Made by a program: the position numbers and the translations under genes
The notes under the pieces: generated by a model
What the model saw: only the letters and a program-made list of their open reading frames with translations
What the model was told of the DNA's origin: nothing
Database searches by the model: none
In this document: positions 63,007 through 64,000 of the stretch, piece by piece
Numbering within the stretch: position 1 is the stretch's first letter
Layout: every line of letters begins with the position of its first letter
Assembly: GCF_001729745.1 (NCBI RefSeq)
Contig: NZ_CP017186.1
Location: 2,542,001-2,606,000 of the forward strand
From: Enterobacter hormaechei subsp. hoffmannii
GTDB lineage: Bacteria > Pseudomonadota > Gammaproteobacteria > Enterobacterales > Enterobacteriaceae
Direction: 5' to 3'
DNA length: 64,000 bases

Positions 63007-64000
63007 TTAATTATGCGCGCCGTGCAGGTGTTGTGGACGCGAGGGGGTAAACCCTGATTGATAGCGTGCGGCGCTTAAATCGTCAAACGGAATTGCCGGC
63101 GTCCGCCCGGAAATCAGGTCGCTAAGCAGCTGGCCCGAACCGCAGGCCATGGTCCAGCCAAGCGTACCGTGGCCGGTATTTGTCCACAGATTTTTGTAAG
63201 GCGTACGGCCCACAATCGGCGTACCGTCCGGGGTCATTGGACGCAGGCCGGTCCAGAACGTCGCCTGCTCAATGAAACCGCCGCGCGGGAAGAGATCGCC
63301 GACGACCATCTCCAGCGTTTCACGACGTGGTTTGAGCAGTTCGGTATTGAAGCCCACGATTTCCGCCATGCCGCCGACGCGGATCCGGTTATCGAAACGG
63401 GTGATGGCGATTTTGTAGGTTTCATCAAGAATAGTTGATACTGGCGCGCCGCTGTCCTCTTTCACGGGAATGGTCAGGGAGTAGCCTTTCAGCGGATAGA
63501 CCGGGATATCCAGGATCCCTTTCAGCATCGCGGTAGAATAGGATCCGAACGCCATCACGTAAGCATCGGCTTTGATGACCTCTTCTCCACACTTCACGCC
63601 GTAAATCTTCTCCCCTTCCGACAGCAGCTTGTCGACAGAGGTGTTGAAGCGGAATTTCACCCCGGCCTGCTCACACATGCGCGCCAGACGCTGGGTGAAA
63701 AGCTGGCAGTCGCCAGTTTCATCGTTCGGTAAACGCAGGCCGCCCGTCAGCTTGTGCGCGACCTCGGCAAGTGCTGGCTCCACCTGGGCAAGTTGGCTGG
63801 CTTCCAGCAGCTGATACGGTACGCCCGCGTCTTCAAGCACGGCGATATCGCGGGTCGCGTTTTCATACTGTTGCGCGGTACGGAACAGCTGAAGTGTGCC
63901 GCCCTGGCGCCCTTCATATTCGATCCCCGTTGAGGAACGCAGCGCTTTCAGGCAATCGCGGCTGTATTCTGCGAGGCGCACCATGCGCCCTTTGTTCTCC
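63007..64000 (-). CDS. dadA: D-amino acid dehydrogenase DadA, 5' end outside window
   Basis: The C-terminal 330 or so residues of DadA (full length about 432), a membrane-associated flavoenzyme that oxidises D-alanine to pyruvate. The visible part has [29 protein letters not shown] and the terminal FAD motif [10 protein letters not shown]. The frame stays open to the window edge, so this is not a true start. It is first in the dadAX operon. Confidence 0.95.
   Translation of the reverse strand, partial: ENKGRMVRLAEYSRDCLKALRSSTGIEYEGRQGGTLQLFRTAQQYENATRDIAVLEDAGVPYQLLEASQLAQVEPALAEVAHKLTGGLRLPNDETGDCQLFTQRLARMCEQAGVKFRFNTSVDKLLSEGEKIYGVKCGEEVIKADAYVMAFGSYSTAMLKGILDIPVYPLKGYSLTIPVKEDSGAPVSTILDETYKIAITRFDNRIRVGGMAEIVGFNTELLKPRRETLEMVVGDLFPRGGFIEQATFWTGLRPMTPDGTPIVGRTPYKNLWTNTGHGTLGWTMACGSGQLLSDLISGRTPAIPFDDLSAARYQSGFTPSRPQHLHGAHN

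Overview
The window reads as chromosomal DNA of an Enterobacter-like member of the Enterobacteriaceae. The evidence is the right-hand housekeeping block (trehalase, a FoxA/FhuA-type receptor, ycgR, emtA, ldcA, cvrA, dadX, dadA), which matches the 26-27 min order of E. coli in inverted orientation, and the close similarity of those proteins to E. coli. Almost everything from 343 to 49988 is on the minus strand and forms one large type VI secretion (T6SS) and Rhs island.

Region 1 (1-11270) is an Rhs orphan array. Four 5'-truncated rhs tips (starting near 2323, 4856, 7858 and 9978) share a nearly identical core but carry four unrelated C-terminal toxins. Each is followed by its own small immunity gene, with extra orphan immunity genes, toxin stubs and pseudogenes between. 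At the truncated end of every orphan tip lies a plus-strand remnant of the 3' end of ychF, a gene that in E. coli lies on this side of treA. The array therefore looks like repeated tandem duplication of a convergent [rhs tip - immunity - ychF 3' end] unit, with a different rhs/ychF breakpoint each time.

Region 2 (11059-19445) is the functional delivery module: full-length PAAR-Rhs toxin and immunity, its EagR chaperone, and a VgrG with a C-terminal zinc-metallopeptidase domain plus exported immunity protein.

Region 3 (19530-49988) is a complete T6SS: tssA-M, hcp, clpV and vgrG, with the PpkA/PppA/Fha/TagF post-translational control set and TagJ. It resembles the gene content of the Serratia and Pseudomonas HSI-I systems. 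Effector/immunity cassettes lie between structural genes: a lipase with an ankyrin lipoprotein, a glycine-rich LysM-like putative pore former with two membrane immunity proteins, and the amidase Tae4 with a Rap1a-type and a Tai4-type immunity protein.

Region 4 (50919-64000) holds a GlxA-type regulator, an unusual GAPDH, treA, an intergenic repeat element, a TonB siderophore receptor with a Fur box, ycgR with a sigma-28 promoter, emtA, ldcA, cvrA, dadX and a partial dadA cut by the window edge.

Functionally, TssJLM form the membrane complex, TssAEFGK the baseplate and TssBC the sheath. ClpV recycles the sheath, and Hcp/VgrG/PAAR-Rhs carry the toxins. PpkA phosphorylation, opposed by PppA, with Fha and TagF, would set firing. 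The Rhs array looks like a store of alternative toxin tips and immunities that could recombine with the full-length rhs gene.
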